NCBI RefSeq assembly: GCF_000337835.1
Contig: NZ_AOLM01000018.1
Coordinates: forward strand, 62,001-126,000
DNA from: Haloferax sulfurifontis ATCC BAA-897
GTDB taxonomy: Archaea > Halobacteriota > Halobacteria > Halobacteriales > Haloferacaceae
Reading direction: 5' to 3'
Length of the DNA stretch: 64,000 bases
Both the position numbers and the translations under genes were made by a program. Below the pieces are notes generated by a model that was not told where the DNA came from, ran no database searches, and saw only the letters and a list, made by a program, of their open reading frames with translations. Shown piece after piece: positions 43,184 through 52,298 of the stretch; the stretch's first letter is position 1; each line of letters begins with the position of its first letter.

Positions 43184-43834
43184 TCAGTCCAGCCCGGCGG
43201 CGGCGGCGAAGTTCTCGACGGTTCGGTCGGCCGTCACGTCTCCGAAGTCGCGGTCGGCGTCGTCGCCGGGCCAGCCGAAGTCGTCGGCGACGCGGTCGAG
43301 GAGGGCGGCCGTGAACTCGGGGTGGTACTGGACCGTCCAGAGGGGCGCGTCCTCGTGGCGGGTCGCGAGGTGGTCGTAGTAGTCCGCGGCGGCGACGGTC
43401 TCCATGCGGTCGCCGGGGGCGACGACGTAGTCGCCGTGGACCATCGGGATGCGCTCGGAGACGCCCTCGAACAGGGGGTCGTCGCCGAGGTCCACGTCGG
43501 CGATGCCGCGGCGCTGGTCGCCGGCTTCGACGGTGCCGCCGAGGGCGTCGTTGACGAGCTGGTGGCCGAAGCAGACGCCCAGCGTGGGCAGTTCGCGGGC
43601 GACGAGGTCGCGGGCGAGCAGGCGCGCGTCGTCGAGCCACGGCCGCTCGTCGGTCTCGTAGACGCCCGCGGTGCTCCCGGTGAGGACGACGGCGTCGACG
43701 TCCGAGAGCGTCGGGAGGCCGTCGTCGGGAAGCGAGTGAACGGTCCCCTCGCGGCCGTCGAGCGCGAGGTCGGCGAGCGCGTCGGTGAAGTACGTGGGGC
43801 CGTCCGCAGGCATACAGTCGCAGACGAGCAACAT
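43184..43834 (-). CDS. class I glutamine amidotransferase-like protein
   Basis: 216 residues with the GATase triad: nucleophile C88 in GVCFGHQL, and His-Glu in QYHPEF. Similar stand-alone GATases include GMP synthase-like and γ-glutamyl-hydrolase-like enzymes; substrate unknown. Its stop codon abuts the nucS stop (convergent, no gap). The frame has typical codon use. Confidence 0.88.
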   Translation of the reverse strand: MLLVCDCMPADGPTYFTDALADLALDGREGTVHSLPDDGLPTLSDVDAVVLTGSTAGVYETDERPWLDDARLLARDLVARELPTLGVCFGHQLVNDALGGTVEAGDQRRGIADVDLGDDPLFEGVSERIPMVHGDYVVAPGDRMETVAAADYYDHLATRHEDAPLWTVQYHPEFTAALLDRVADDFGWPGDDADRDFGDVTADRTVENFAAAAGLD

Positions 43835-43995
43835 GGTCCGAATCGTGGCGGCGGCGGCGCATAAGACTGTCTCCCGGCCGGGACGGTCGGCCCGCCGCGA
43901 CGAACCGGCGTGCCAGCGCCTGACACGACCGCGGCGGGCGAATGAAGCTTCGAAGCGTTTTTAGCCCGCCTGACCCTTCGGTTTCACAAGTAACC

Positions 43996-44526
43996 ATGTC
44001 AGACAAGCCCGCCTCTATGTACCGGGAGATTACGAACCCGGCGTACACCCGACGCGAGTACATCACGGGTATCCCCGGTTCGAAGATCGCACAGCACAAC
44101 ATGGGCGACCTGCAGGCCGACCCCGAGGACTACCCCGTCCAGATCAGCCTGAAGGTCGAAGAGGAAGTGCAGATTCGCCACGGTTCGCTCGAATCCGCGC
44201 GTCTGTCTGCCAACCGCCTCATGCTCAAGCACGCCGGCGAAAAGCAGTACAAGATGATCCTGCGCAAGTTCCCGCACCACGTCATCCGCGAGAACAAGCA
44301 GGCGACCGGCGCGGGTGCCGACCGTGTCTCCGACGGGATGCGCCAGTCGTTCGGGAAGGTCGTCGGCACCGCCGCTCGCATCCCCAAGGGCGAGACGGTG
44401 TTCACCATCTACTGCGACGTCGAGGACGCGGAGACCGCGAAGGACGCCTTCCGCCGCGCGTACAACAAGATGTCGCCGCCGTGCCGCATCGTCGTCGACC
44501 GCGGCGAAGAACTGCTCGTCGCGTAA
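43996..44526 (+). CDS. rpl10e: large ribosomal subunit protein L16/L10e
   Basis: 176 residues matching archaeal L10e ([70 protein letters not shown]). It binds 23S rRNA near the central protuberance and the A-site tRNA. TTTTTAG at 43958-43964 is a probable TATA element. Stand-alone location rather than in a large ribosomal operon is usual in haloarchaea. Confidence 0.98.
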   Translation: MSDKPASMYREITNPAYTRREYITGIPGSKIAQHNMGDLQADPEDYPVQISLKVEEEVQIRHGSLESARLSANRLMLKHAGEKQYKMILRKFPHHVIRENKQATGAGADRVSDGMRQSFGKVVGTAARIPKGETVFTIYCDVEDAETAKDAFRRAYNKMSPPCRIVVDRGEELLVA

Positions 44527-44611
44527 GTTCGCGTCGGCGCGTCGGCGCGTGCTCGGAACGCGCCTCGCCTCGAACCCACCATTTTTCCCCCGGGACCTCA
44601 CCTCGTAGCGT

Positions 44612-45484
44612 ATGCTTCGGTTGGCGGTCACCACCTCCAGCGAGACGTTCGAGCGAATGCGCGGCCCGCTCGGCGACCGCGGCATCGACGTGGGACACCT
44701 CCCCGCCGAGGGGTTCGCGCTCGACCTCTCGACGCCGCCGGCCGAGTCGTTCGACGTCGGCTTCGTCTACCCGTCCCGCCCGATGGAGGGCGGCGTCGTC
44801 ACCGCCAGACACGACATCCCGTGGGTGAACACGCGCGAGGACGTGCTCACCTCGCGGAACAAGGCGGGCGTCATCGCGGCGCTCGAACGCGCCGGCCTGC
44901 CGGTCCCGCGGAGCGTCTGCGTCTCGAACCCGGCCGACGAGTCCGACCTGCTCGACGCCGTTGAATCCGCGGGTCTCGATTACCCCGTCGTCGTCAAGCC
45001 GAACTCAACGACACGCGGCGTCGGCATCGCCAAGGCCCACGACCCGGACTCGCTTTCGGGGCACGCGGACGTGCTGAGCCTCGTCCACGACTTCCGAGCG
45101 ACCGGCGACAAGTCGTTTCTGATTCAGGAGTGGCTCCCGGACGCGCGGGACTACCGGGCGATGGTGCTCGACGGCGAGGTCGTCGGCGCGGTCGAGCGCC
45201 GCCTGTCCGACGGCGCGCGCGACGGCGGGCGCTGGAAGCACAACGTCCACCGCGGCGCGGAGGCGGTCGGGGTGACCCTCCCGAAGCGACACCGCGACCT
45301 CGCCGAGGCGGTCGCCGACGAGTTGGGCATCCGCTATCTCGGGGTCGACCTGCTCGAGTCCGACGGACGGGTCGTCGTCTCCGAGACGAACGCCCGGCCG
45401 ACCATCGACGACGACGCGAAGTACGACGCCGGCTTTTTCGACCGACTGGCGGCGCTCATAGAGCGGGTCGCAAAGAAGTCCTGA
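44612..45484 (+). CDS. RimK-family ATP-grasp ligase
   Basis: 290 residues with an ATP-grasp core: NKAGVIAALERAGLPVPRS, YPVVVKPNSTTRGVGIAK, FLIQEWLPDARDYRAMVLDGEVVGAVER, and LGVDLLESDGRVVVSETNARP with Mg-binding Glu/Asn. RimK relatives add glutamate or other amino acids to proteins, F420 or lysine-biosynthesis carriers. Neighbours do not show which. It starts 85 bases downstream of L10e and may be co-transcribed; a T-run lies between them. Confidence 0.85.
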   Translation: MLRLAVTTSSETFERMRGPLGDRGIDVGHLPAEGFALDLSTPPAESFDVGFVYPSRPMEGGVVTARHDIPWVNTREDVLTSRNKAGVIAALERAGLPVPRSVCVSNPADESDLLDAVESAGLDYPVVVKPNSTTRGVGIAKAHDPDSLSGHADVLSLVHDFRATGDKSFLIQEWLPDARDYRAMVLDGEVVGAVERRLSDGARDGGRWKHNVHRGAEAVGVTLPKRHRDLAEAVADELGIRYLGVDLLESDGRVVVSETNARPTIDDDAKYDAGFFDRLAALIERVAKKS

Positions 45485-45508
45485 GCGGGCCGCGGCGAGG
45501 TCGAGTCG

Positions 45509-45871
45509 CTACTCGACGTCGATTGCGGCGGAGTCCTCGGCGCGGTCGAACGTGACCTGCAGGACGCCGTTGTTGAAGGTGGCCGACGCGGAGTGCTCGT
45601 CGACGCGGGCCGGGAGGCGGATGCGTTCGTCGTACTCGCGGCGGTCACCGGCGGCGCTGATAGTCAGCGTCTCACCGTCGCACTTGAGGTCGATGGCGTC
45701 TTTATCGACGCCCGGGAGGTCCGCGACGAGTCGGAGTGTAGAGCCCTCATCGTACACGTCGATGTGGGTCTCGGAGGCGAATCCGGCGTCGCCTCCGGTC
45801 ATGTCGTTCATCATCCGTTCGATTTCGTCGAAGATGTTGTCGAACGGGTCGTCGCGGTCGTCTCTGACCAT
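45509..45871 (-). CDS. small heat-shock protein (Hsp20 family)
   Basis: 120 residues. A short amphipathic N-terminus (PFDNIFDEIERMMNDM) precedes an α-crystallin domain with LVADLPGVDKDAIDLKCDGETLTI and the late strand/GVL motif FNNGVLQVTF. It holds unfolding proteins in soluble form. It has no I-x-I/V C-terminal tail motif. Convergent with the ATP-grasp gene. Confidence 0.9.
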   Translation of the reverse strand: MVRDDRDDPFDNIFDEIERMMNDMTGGDAGFASETHIDVYDEGSTLRLVADLPGVDKDAIDLKCDGETLTISAAGDRREYDERIRLPARVDEHSASATFNNGVLQVTFDRAEDSAAIDVE

Positions 45872-46138
45872 GAGGGCCGCTATGAAATCGGAGGATAAAA
45901 CGTTTCTGCCTGTGACAGTCTCCTGCCAACGAATCGCCAGAATTCGGCCGCGAGCGCCCGTCTACGACCCGACCGTCCGACCCACGAGTGGCGTGTCAAT
46001 CTCCGCCCGTGTCTGACCGATTATGTTCGTTTCTGTCGGTATTATGATTGTGAATGAAAGGTAACGTTCGATTCAGCCGGATTTACCGAAACAGATATAC
46101 TCCTGCGCCCGGGATATCCATACGGATACTACTCGAAC

Positions 46139-47191
46139 ATGAGTGAAAAATCCTACCTCAGCGCGGGCGAGAACGTGGATGAATCGGACGTGGTGCGGGT
46201 GGCACTCAACGGCTTCGGCCGCATCGGCCGGAACATCTTCCGTGCCGTCCTCGACAACCCGAAGGTCGAACTGGTCGCCATCAACGACGTCATGGACTTC
46301 GACGACATGGCGTACCTCGCGAAGTACGACTCCGTCATGGGCCGACTCGACGGCGTCGAGCGCGACGGCGACTCGCTGTCCATCGGCGGCACCTCGGTGA
46401 GCCTCTACAACGTTCAGTCCCCCGCGGAGCTTCCGTGGGGCGAACTCGACGTGGACGTGGCGCTCGAATGTACGGGCATCTTCCGCACGAAGGAAGACGC
46501 CTCCGCACACCTCGAAGCGGGCGCGGACAAGGTCGTCATCTCCGCGCCGCCGAAGGGCGACGAGCCGGTCAAGCAGATCGTCTACGGCGTCAACCACGAC
46601 GAGTACGACGGCGAGGACGTCGTCTCGAACGCCTCCTGTACGACCAACTCCGTCACGCCGGTCGCGAAGGTGCTCGACGAGGAGTTCGGCATCGAGAACG
46701 GTCTCCTGACGACCGTCCACGCCTACACGGGCAGTCAGAACCTCATCGACAGCCCCCACGCGAAACAGCGCCGCGGGCGCGCCGCCGCCGAGAACATCGT
46801 CCCGACGACGACCGGCGCGGCGCAGGCGGCCACCGAGATTCTGCCCCAGCTCGACGGCAAGCTCGACGGCATGGCGATTCGCGTCCCCGTGCCGAACGGC
46901 TCGCTCACCGAGCTCGTCGTCCGCCTCGAAGACAAGCCCGACGTCGAGGAGATCAACGACGCCTTCCGCGCCGCGGCCGACTCCGGCCCGCTCGCGGGCG
47001 TCCTCGGCTACACGGACGACGAGGTCACCTCGCGTGACATCCTCGGCCTGCCGTTCTCCAGCACCGTCGACCTCAACACGACCAACCAGGTCAACGACGG
47101 CGGCCTCTACAAGATTCTGACGTGGTACGACAACGAGTTCGGCTTCTCCAACCGGATGCTCGACGTCGCCCACTTCGTCACTCACCAGTAG
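46139..47191 (+). CDS. gapB: type I glyceraldehyde-3-phosphate dehydrogenase (catabolic, GapI)
   Basis: 350 residues with a bacterial-type fold. The Rossmann motif ALNGFGRIGRNIFRA lies after a ~18-residue haloarchaeal N-terminal extension. Catalytic C167 is in SNASCTTNS, followed by the phosphate-site region GRAAAENIVPTTTGAA. Known: Haloferax uses this type I enzyme in sugar breakdown and a separate type II enzyme in gluconeogenesis; both are in this window, flanking pgk. Followed 78 bases later by pgk in the same direction. Confidence 0.95.
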   Translation: MSEKSYLSAGENVDESDVVRVALNGFGRIGRNIFRAVLDNPKVELVAINDVMDFDDMAYLAKYDSVMGRLDGVERDGDSLSIGGTSVSLYNVQSPAELPWGELDVDVALECTGIFRTKEDASAHLEAGADKVVISAPPKGDEPVKQIVYGVNHDEYDGEDVVSNASCTTNSVTPVAKVLDEEFGIENGLLTTVHAYTGSQNLIDSPHAKQRRGRAAAENIVPTTTGAAQAATEILPQLDGKLDGMAIRVPVPNGSLTELVVRLEDKPDVEEINDAFRAAADSGPLAGVLGYTDDEVTSRDILGLPFSSTVDLNTTNQVNDGGLYKILTWYDNEFGFSNRMLDVAHFVTHQ

Positions 47192-47269
47192 ACACCGCCG
47201 CCGCGAATCGCCCGCGATTTCAGCGCGAGCTACCCACCACTAAGTAATCCCTCCACGTTCTTCCACCCG

Positions 47270-48475
47270 ATGTTCAAGACCCTCGACGACCTCGACCCGG
47301 AGCAGTGCGTACTCGTCCGACTCGACCTCAATTCGCCGGTCGAAGACGGCGAGGTCCAAGACAACCGACGGTTCGACCGCCACGCGGAGACCGTCCGCGA
47401 ACTCGCCGAGGCCGGCCACCGCGTCGTCCTCATGGCCCATCAGGGCCGCCCCGGCGACGACGACTTCGTCTCGCTCGAACAGCACGCCGACATCCTCGCG
47501 GGCCACATCGACCGCGACGTCGGATTCGTCGCCGATACGTATGGTGAGGACGCTATCGCCGCCATCGACGCGCTCGAAGCGGGCGAGGTGCTCCTCCTCG
47601 AAAACACGCGGATGTGCGACGAGGAACTCCCCGAGGAGGACCCCGAAGTCAAGGCCGACACCGAGTTCGTCCGGACGCTCGCCGAGCACGTCGACGCCTA
47701 CGTCAACGACGCCTACTCGGCGGCCCACCGCTCGCACGCCTCCCTCGTCGGCTTCCCGCTCGTACTCCCCGCCTACGCGGGCCGCGTGATGCAGACCGAG
47801 TACGAAGCGAACTCCTCTATCGCCACCCGCGAGTTCGACGGGCAGGTGACGATGGTCGTCGGCGGGACGAAAGCCACGGACGTCATCGACGTGATGAACA
47901 ACCTCGGCGACAAGGTCGACCAGTTCCTGCTCGGCGGCATCGCGGGCGAGCTGTTCCTCCGCGCCGCCGGCAACGTCGTCGGCTTCGACCTCGAAGGGAT
48001 GGACTTCTTCGACGACCAGTGGGAGGAAAACCGCGAGACTATCGAGTCGCTCCTCGACGAGCGCGGCGACCAGATTAAGCTCGCCGTCGACCTCGCCTAC
48101 GAGGACGAGACCGACGAGCGCGGCGAAATCGCGGTCGCCAACATCACGGAGAAGGACCGCGCGTACCTCGACGTGGGCTCGATGACGGTCGACGAGTACG
48201 ACCCCATCATCCGCGACTCCGAGGCCGTCTTCGTGAAGGGCGCGCTCGGCCTGTTCGAAGACGAGCGCTTCGCGGTCGGCACGACCGGCGTCCTCCGCGC
48301 CATCGCCGAGACCGACTGCTTCTCCGTCGTCGGCGGCGGCGACACTTCCCGCGCCATCGAGATGTACGGCATGGACGAAGGCGACTTCGGCCACGTCTCC
48401 ATCGCCGGCGGCGCGTACATCCGCGCGCTGACCGGCGCGCCGCTCGCCGGCGTCGAGGCGCTGAAGCAGGACTGA
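47270..48475 (+). CDS. pgk: phosphoglycerate kinase
   Basis: 401 residues with the N-terminal LVRLDLNSPVEDGEVQDNRRF substrate domain in two adjacent blocks, NDAYSAAHRSHAS, and the C-terminal nucleotide domain VVGGTKATDVIDV and SVVGGGDTSRAIE. It interconverts 1,3-bisphosphoglycerate and 3-phosphoglycerate. It lies directly after gapI, so coordinated expression in sugar metabolism is likely. Confidence 0.96.
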   Translation: MFKTLDDLDPEQCVLVRLDLNSPVEDGEVQDNRRFDRHAETVRELAEAGHRVVLMAHQGRPGDDDFVSLEQHADILAGHIDRDVGFVADTYGEDAIAAIDALEAGEVLLLENTRMCDEELPEEDPEVKADTEFVRTLAEHVDAYVNDAYSAAHRSHASLVGFPLVLPAYAGRVMQTEYEANSSIATREFDGQVTMVVGGTKATDVIDVMNNLGDKVDQFLLGGIAGELFLRAAGNVVGFDLEGMDFFDDQWEENRETIESLLDERGDQIKLAVDLAYEDETDERGEIAVANITEKDRAYLDVGSMTVDEYDPIIRDSEAVFVKGALGLFEDERFAVGTTGVLRAIAETDCFSVVGGGDTSRAIEMYGMDEGDFGHVSIAGGAYIRALTGAPLAGVEALKQD

Positions 48476-48574
48476 GTTCCTCGCACTCCCGTTCTTCTTC
48501 TCGGCGACCGCGTCGGAGCCGCGGAGCAGACGTGTCACCCAACGTTGATAGCCGACGCCGCCGAACCGACGCGC

Positions 48575-49063
48575 ATGAAACTCGGCGTCGTCTCCGACAC
48601 GCACGACAACCTCGATCACGTCGAAGCCGCGGTCTCGCACTTCGAATCGGAGGGCGCGGACGTGGTCGTCCACTGCGGCGACATCGTCGCGCCCTTTTCG
48701 GCCGCGCCGTTCGACGCTGACTTCGACTTCCACGCCGTCCGCGGCAACAACGACGGCGAGTGGGCGCTCCGCGAGGCGGTCGAGTCGTTCGGTACCTACC
48801 ACGGCGACTTCGCGCACTTGACGCTCGACGGCCAAGAGATAGCGGTGTACCACGGCACCGAGGCCGGACTGGTCGACGCCCTCGTCGAGTCCGAGACGTA
48901 CGACTTCGTCCTGCGCGGCCACACCCACGAGCGGGTGGTCGAACACCGCGGGAAGACGACGCACGTCAACCCCGGCGGCCTGCCGATTCCCGGCGCTGAC
49001 GACGAGTTCCACGTCGCGGTCGTCGACCTCGACACCGGGAACGTCGCGTCGCGGTCGCTCTGA
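48575..49063 (+). CDS. YfcE/MJ0936-type metallophosphoesterase
   Basis: 162 residues with the calcineurin-like metal motifs: SDTHDNLD (D-x-H), VHCGDIVAP (GD), VRGNNDGEW (GNND), VYHGTEAG and RGHTHERV (GHTH), then NPGGLPIPG. Such enzymes hydrolyse phosphodiesters in vitro, with unknown natural substrates. ATG 48575 places D-x-H at the usual position. It lies between pgk and the convergent gapII. Confidence 0.9.
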   Translation: MKLGVVSDTHDNLDHVEAAVSHFESEGADVVVHCGDIVAPFSAAPFDADFDFHAVRGNNDGEWALREAVESFGTYHGDFAHLTLDGQEIAVYHGTEAGLVDALVESETYDFVLRGHTHERVVEHRGKTTHVNPGGLPIPGADDEFHVAVVDLDTGNVASRSL

Positions 49064-49130
49064 GAGCGCGAGTCGAGTGGGTGGAAAAGCCGCGACTGCG
49101 CCGCACTGCACTGTACCGGACCGTCTCGCA

Positions 49131-49190
49131 CCACACCGAACTGCACCGCACCGCACCGCACCGAACTGAACTGAACTGAACTGAACTGAA
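49131..49190. repeat. compound pentanucleotide repeat (CCGCA/CTGAA)12
   Basis: Twelve successive 5-mers of the pattern C-(C/T)-(A/G)-(C/A)-A: three CCGCA in a row, then five CTGAA, with transition units between. It lies between the convergent phosphoesterase and gapII stops and comes within 16 bases of the latter. The transition CCGCA to CCGAA to CTGAA preserves the 5-bp phase. Confidence 0.92.
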
Positions 49191-49205
49191 CTGGCGATTC
49201 GCCGA

Positions 49206-50273
49206 TTAGTCGTCGGCGAACTCCGCGCGCGCCTGCTCAGCGAATCCAGACGGGCTACCGGAGATACCGATACCGAGCGTCTGGTCCGTGAGTGCCATGC
49301 TGTCCTGTTGGTCTTCGGTGTCGAACATCGCGCGGATGGCGTCGACGTTCTCCGGAATCACGTCGGACTGCTGGTGGATGGCTTGGAACAGATAGAGGTC
49401 CCGGCCGTTGACGCCGATGGACTCGCCCCACACGCAGTTTTCCCACATGTCGCCGCGCGGGCGGCCCGCGTCGAGCGCGAAGTCCATGAGCTTGCCCGCG
49501 CCGTCGATGCCCATCCCCTCCGGGATGACGTAGACGCGGTTTTCGCCTTCGAGCAGTTGCCGGACGTGCGCGCCGGTCACGTCGTCTTCGAGCGTGACGT
49601 TGAGCGCGTGGACGTGCATCAGCGTCGCCGGCACCTTCAGCCCGAGCGTGTCGATTTCGAGGTCCGGGAAGATGGTCTTCACGTCGGGGCCGTGGTGAGA
49701 AGGAATCTTGATCGGGTTCGGGAGAATGTCGTTTATCGGCCCGCGGGAGTTCTGACCGGGGTCGCCGCCGCGGCGGACGAGCGTCGCCCGGACTTTCTCG
49801 ACGCCGTACTCTTCTTCGAGCGGCGCGATGATGCGCGAGAGGCCGGTCGTGTTACAGGAGACGACGCGGACGTAGTCGGCGTCGCGGGCGGCGTCGAAGT
49901 TGGCCCGCGCGTTGAAGCTCACGTCGGCCACGTCGGCGTCCTCGCCGCCTTGGAAGATGGCGGGCGTGTGGTGGGTCTCGTACAGTTCGCGGTTCTCCGC
50001 GCCGATGCCGGACGGCGTGCAGTCGACGATGATGTCCGCCTTGGCGACCAGTTCGTCGACCTCGCCGGCGAGCTCGACGCCGGCCTCGGAAAACAGCGGC
50101 GAACGTTCCGGAATCGCGGCGTACATCGGGTAGCCGCGTTCGCCCGCGGTGTGCGCTTCGAAGTTGGGCTGGGTCTTGGCCACGCCGATGAGTTCCATGT
50201 CGGGTTGCGCGTGGACCGCGTCGGCGACGCGCTTTCCGATTGTGCCGTAGCCGTTGACACCCACTCGTATCAT
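49206..50273 (-). CDS. gapA: type II (archaeal) glyceraldehyde-3-phosphate dehydrogenase (GapII)
   Basis: 355 residues of the archaeal type: [20 protein letters not shown] Rossmann motif, catalytic cysteine in [11 protein letters not shown] and the downstream [20 protein letters not shown]. In Haloferax this form is reported to serve gluconeogenesis. ATG 50273 begins the Rossmann strand. The promoter is seen on the minus strand as CGAAATAACT (50310-50301), about 28-37 bases upstream, a BRE plus TATA arrangement. Confidence 0.94.
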   Translation of the reverse strand: MIRVGVNGYGTIGKRVADAVHAQPDMELIGVAKTQPNFEAHTAGERGYPMYAAIPERSPLFSEAGVELAGEVDELVAKADIIVDCTPSGIGAENRELYETHHTPAIFQGGEDADVADVSFNARANFDAARDADYVRVVSCNTTGLSRIIAPLEEEYGVEKVRATLVRRGGDPGQNSRGPINDILPNPIKIPSHHGPDVKTIFPDLEIDTLGLKVPATLMHVHALNVTLEDDVTGAHVRQLLEGENRVYVIPEGMGIDGAGKLMDFALDAGRPRGDMWENCVWGESIGVNGRDLYLFQAIHQQSDVIPENVDAIRAMFDTEDQQDSMALTDQTLGIGISGSPSGFAEQARAEFADD

Positions 50274-50462
50274 GAGAGACAAACGACCGGGCCCGACCAT
50301 AGTTATTTCGATGGTTAATACTTAGAAATTAACTCTCGGGCGAGTGAGTCCCTCGATTACCTCCGAGGCGAGTGAACCGCCCGATTCGGGGCGACGGGGC
50401 GGAAACCGAGCGGGGGAAGCCGGATGGGAACGCCTAACAGCGCCGGCGGCGCAGGTGTCCAC

Positions 50463-51422
50463 ATGACCGAAGCCGACGCCGACCTCCGCGCCGCCAGCGA
50501 GACGGCGGTCCGCCAGTGTCTCGACCTCCAGCCCGACGAGTCGCTCGTCGTCGTCACCGACGACAAGCGCGAGCGCATCGGCGAGGCGCTCTACGAGGTC
50601 GCGAGCGAGGTGACCGACGACGCGACCATCGTCCGCTACCCACCGGGGAGCCAACACGGCGAGGAGCCGCCCGCGCCGGTCGCCGCCGCGATGCAGTCTT
50701 GCGACGCCTTCCTCGCGCCGACGACCAAGAGCCTGAGCCACACCCGCGCCCGCGGCGACGCCTGCGACGCCGGCGCTCGCGGCGCGACCCTCCCCGGCAT
50801 CACCGAGGAGGTGTTCGTCACCGGCCTCGACGCCGACTACGACGCCATCTACGACCACAGCGCGGCGATGCTCGACGCCGTCGGCGACGCCGACGAACTG
50901 CGCGTCACGACCGAGAAAGGCACGGACATCACGTTCGTCCGCGGCGACCGCGAGTGGCTCGCCGACACCGGCGCAATCGCGGAGGCCGGCTCGTTTTCGA
51001 ACCTCCCCGCGGGCGAAATCTTCCTCAGCCCCGCGTCCGCGACGGGCACCTACGTCGTCGACGGGACGATGATGCCCCACGGCCTCCTCGACGAGGGACA
51101 GGAGCTCCGCTTCGAAGTCGAAGACGGCTCCGTCACCGAGATTTCCGACGACGACATCCGCGAGCAGGTCGAGGCCGCGGCCGAGGAGGTCGGCGACGAC
51201 GCCTACAACCTCGCCGAAATCGGCATCGGCACCAACGTCGGCGTGACCGACCTCGTCGGCTCCGTCCTGCTCGACGAGAAGGCCGCGGGCACGGTCCACA
51301 TCGCCATCGGCGACGACGCCGGCATCGGCGGCGACACCGACGCACCGCTCCACCTCGACGGCATCATCCGCGAGCCGACGGTGTACGCCGACGGCGAGGA
51401 AGTCGACCTGCCGCAACCCTGA
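50463..51422 (+). CDS. M29-like metallo-aminopeptidase
   Basis: 319 residues resembling thermophilic aminopeptidases (M29): SLVVVTDDKRERIGEALYEV, LSHTRARGDACDAGARGATLPG, FSNLPAGEIFLSPASATGTYVVDGT, AEIGIGTN, and LLDEKAAGTVHIAIGD with likely Glu/His/Asp metal ligands. It removes N-terminal residues from peptides. ATG 50463 chosen over the upstream Met because the conserved head begins here. Cytoplasmic. Confidence 0.87.
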   Translation: MTEADADLRAASETAVRQCLDLQPDESLVVVTDDKRERIGEALYEVASEVTDDATIVRYPPGSQHGEEPPAPVAAAMQSCDAFLAPTTKSLSHTRARGDACDAGARGATLPGITEEVFVTGLDADYDAIYDHSAAMLDAVGDADELRVTTEKGTDITFVRGDREWLADTGAIAEAGSFSNLPAGEIFLSPASATGTYVVDGTMMPHGLLDEGQELRFEVEDGSVTEISDDDIREQVEAAAEEVGDDAYNLAEIGIGTNVGVTDLVGSVLLDEKAAGTVHIAIGDDAGIGGDTDAPLHLDGIIREPTVYADGEEVDLPQP

Positions 51423-51545
51423 GCGGGCGCACGCCGCGACCGCGGCCGCGCGGCCAGCGGGTCGCCGAACGAGCGTCCTGCCACCGACTCCCACGCCGAA
51501 ACGGAGAAAGGCGGCTTTTTACGGCCTGATGGGCTAGCGACCCGT

Positions 51546-52202
51546 ATGAGCCCACCCGACGCCGGCGAGCGCGTCCCCCTCTCCTGTCCGACGTGTTCGC
51601 CCGACGAACCCACCGTTCACGAGGTGCTGAAGCCCGGCGGTCACTCGACCGTCCGGTGTACCGAATGCGGCCACGTCCACAAGGAGAAAGTCGAGATTCC
51701 CGACGAGACCGAGATGAACGTCGTCGTCTCGCAGGACGGCGACTCCGTCTCGACCGAGGTGCCCGTGCCGGTCGGCACGACCATCGAGGTCGGCGACGAG
51801 TTCATCGTCGACACGCCGGAGGCGATTCAGCTCGTGCGCATCACGGGCATCGAAGTCGGCCCCGAACAGCGCGCCGACGAGGCCGAAGTCGCGGACGTGA
51901 AGACCGTCTGGACCCGCGTCGTCGACAACGTCGCGGTCAACGTCACCATCCACCCGAAGGACGGCAAGCGCGAGGACACCCGGAGCGTCACCGTCAACGT
52001 CCCCGGCGACTACGAGTTCGTCGTCGGCGAGACGGAGGCGTTCGGCGACGAGGAGGTCGAAATCGAAGGCCTCGTCGTCCGCTCGGACGCCCCCGAGTAC
52101 CGCCACGGCAAGCTCGACCACCCCGGCGACATGGTGTACGCGAAGGACGCGAAACGCGTCTACGCCCGCGACCAGACCTCGACCGCGTGGTCGGCCTGGT
52201 AA
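51546..52202 (+). CDS. HVO_0476-family zinc-finger protein
   Basis: 218 residues. An N-terminal zinc ribbon (CPTC at 14-17, CTEC at 38-41, ending CGHVHKEK) is followed by two β-rich repeats (VSTEVPVPVGTTIEVGDEFIV; VNVTIHPKDGKREDTRSVTVNV) and a YARDQTSTAWSAW tail. It matches the archaeal family named after the H. volcanii protein HVO_0476. Function is not established; the ribbon suggests RNA or translation-related binding. Transcribed between the aminopeptidase and two methyltransferase genes. Confidence 0.9.
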   Translation: MSPPDAGERVPLSCPTCSPDEPTVHEVLKPGGHSTVRCTECGHVHKEKVEIPDETEMNVVVSQDGDSVSTEVPVPVGTTIEVGDEFIVDTPEAIQLVRITGIEVGPEQRADEAEVADVKTVWTRVVDNVAVNVTIHPKDGKREDTRSVTVNVPGDYEFVVGETEAFGDEEVEIEGLVVRSDAPEYRHGKLDHPGDMVYAKDAKRVYARDQTSTAWSAW

Positions 52203-52298
52203 GGCGGAGCCGACGCCGAACCGCTCCGACCCGCCGCCGACGGCCCGTCCCGCCGGCCCAACGCACGACCTTTTGTTTCCCGACCCGTCGGTGCGACC

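Noticed and set aside
46080-46139. TrmB-type site (TACT-spacer-GAGTA) before type I GAPDH
   Set aside because: TACT and GAGT occur but with a 10-base spacer and without the final A; not a match.
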